A DNA stretch of 64,000 bases from Serpula lacrymans var. lacrymans S7.9 (Eukaryota; Basidiomycota; Agaricomycetes; Boletales; Serpulaceae). The stretch spans positions 582,812 through 646,811 of the forward strand of contig NW_006763306.1 of NCBI RefSeq assembly GCF_000218685.1, written 5' to 3'. The first letter of the stretch is position 1, and each line of letters opens with the position of its first letter. The notes beneath the pieces were generated by a model. It searched no databases, had not been told where the DNA came from, and worked only from the letters and a program-made list of their open reading frames with translations. Positions 63,285-64,000 of the stretch are shown piece after piece. The position numbers and the translations under genes are program-made.

Positions 63285-64000
63285 TCACTGGACGACGCTA
63301 TAAGCAGGTAACTCATCATCTGCGCTCCCAGAAGACCCAGTCAAGCGTCCAACATGTCCTTCGACTCTCCATTGCCACTCATTCGCCTCCTTCCACCGAA
63401 ACACATCACCACCAAAATTCACCTCAAACTCGTTGCGACCCTCTACACCGATAGCGGCGTAAACATCGTGACGATGTCTGGGAAGATATACCCCAGTAAA
63501 AGCGGGAGGTAGTCGGTAACCGTTATACGTGAAGAATATACTGCTGGTGGAGAATTCGTAGCCACACCCGATGGTGTCTCCAGATACGATGCGACTGAGT
63601 GCGTCAGTGTAGTCTCTTCCTCCGTCGGGGTCTTCGAAGAATTTACGAAGGTCGTCGAGATGTAAGCCCGCGCTTAGTCTGTTCCATCCTGGAAGTCTCC
63701 AAGAGGGATAAGGTCGGCAGGAGGTACCTATCATAATCCACTAGTTTAATTCATGAAGTGATCAATGAGCGTATGCTTCTTACCGACAGCTATGATCCCG
63801 TCCATCCTATTAATCTTTATTTCGTAGTACATACCCGTCTTGCCTTGAATGTCATATAGACCTGCCATCAAAGGCAGATCGCTCAACAGACATGTGTCCT
63901 GACAAGCAGTGTCTGTGACCACCCTGACCACTCCCGGTCCTCCCTTGCTATCGTTCTGTACCCGCCCAGCGAAACGTGATCTAGGCGGGGTAACGATGCC
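63285..64000 (-). CDS. SPRY-domain protein, 3' part (continues beyond the window)
   Basis: Exons 63285-63727 and 63784 to the window edge, intron 63728-63783. The SPRY fold is clear: GMYYEIKINRMDGIIAVG, SWRLPGWNRLSAGLHLDD, RKFFEDPDGGRDYTDAL, GDTIGCGYEF, IFFTYNGYRLPPAFTG, VYAAIGVEGRNEFEVNFG. SPRY domains bind protein partners; in fungi they occur in Ran-binding-like proteins and in ubiquitin ligase adaptors. The N-terminus is not in the window, so the subfamily is open. Stop TGA at 63285, 192 bp from the start of the next gene. Confidence 0.82.

Noticed and set aside
1..64000. CRISPR arrays, operons, bacterial-type promoters, riboswitches
   Set aside because: No regularly spaced direct repeats and all genes show spliceosomal introns; the DNA is eukaryotic.

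Overview
The window reads as nuclear DNA of a basidiomycete fungus, most likely an Agaricomycete mushroom. The protein-coding genes carry many short GT-AG introns (about 35 to 70 bp). The genes include an AA9 lytic polysaccharide monooxygenase and a Plavaka-type transposase relic, and the repeats are chromodomain Ty3/Gypsy retrotransposons.

Layout. (1) 1-25.5 kb is a retrotransposon nest. Gypsy element A (684-15609, minus strand, target duplication attag) has a second Gypsy element B (6974-15003, plus strand, target duplication gctcc, LTRs identical by eye) inserted in its 5' leader. Element C (17109-23895, minus, target duplication attat) is a decayed sister of A. Two solo LTRs (23931-24255 and 25148-25486) follow. 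(2) 26.4-43.8 kb is a gene island: TAF6, a mitochondrial S-adenosylmethionine carrier, SEN54, a secreted AA9 enzyme, a CRAL-TRIO/RhoGAP protein, a CDF zinc transporter, and two tandem paralogous multi-pass membrane proteins. (3) 44-59.7 kb is again mobile DNA: a two-gene PIF/Harbinger-like transposon with a Myb-like partner gene, a degenerate Plavaka relic, and a broken Gypsy element D (52240-59687) split by an inverted pair of 1.8 kb LTR-like copies (E1, E2) and a solo LTR (F). (4) 59.7-64 kb holds mostly unassigned DNA, a TPR-like gene relic, a flavin-binding pyridoxamine-oxidase-like gene and a SPRY-domain gene that runs off the window.

The most unusual signals are in the retrotransposon leaders. 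Element B has about 1.99 kb downstream of its TATA box with no ATG in any frame, yet this stretch contains a long open frame (ORF0) ahead of gag; the first ATG of the inferred transcript is the gag start. Elements A and C both encode a small conserved membrane protein between the 5' LTR and gag, followed by a second small conserved ORF that overlaps gag in the same relative frame. The leaders of A, C and D share a short RNA hairpin with compensatory base changes. Gag and pol are joined by -1 slippery heptamers in A, B and C. The E copies carry an open reading frame for a predicted membrane protein inside the LTR itself.

Exon coordinates of the host genes were derived by hand from splice signals and reading-frame continuity. 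For six of them (SAM carrier, SEN54, AA9, RhoGAP, zinc transporter, pyridoxamine-oxidase-like) the exon lengths add up to a multiple of three.
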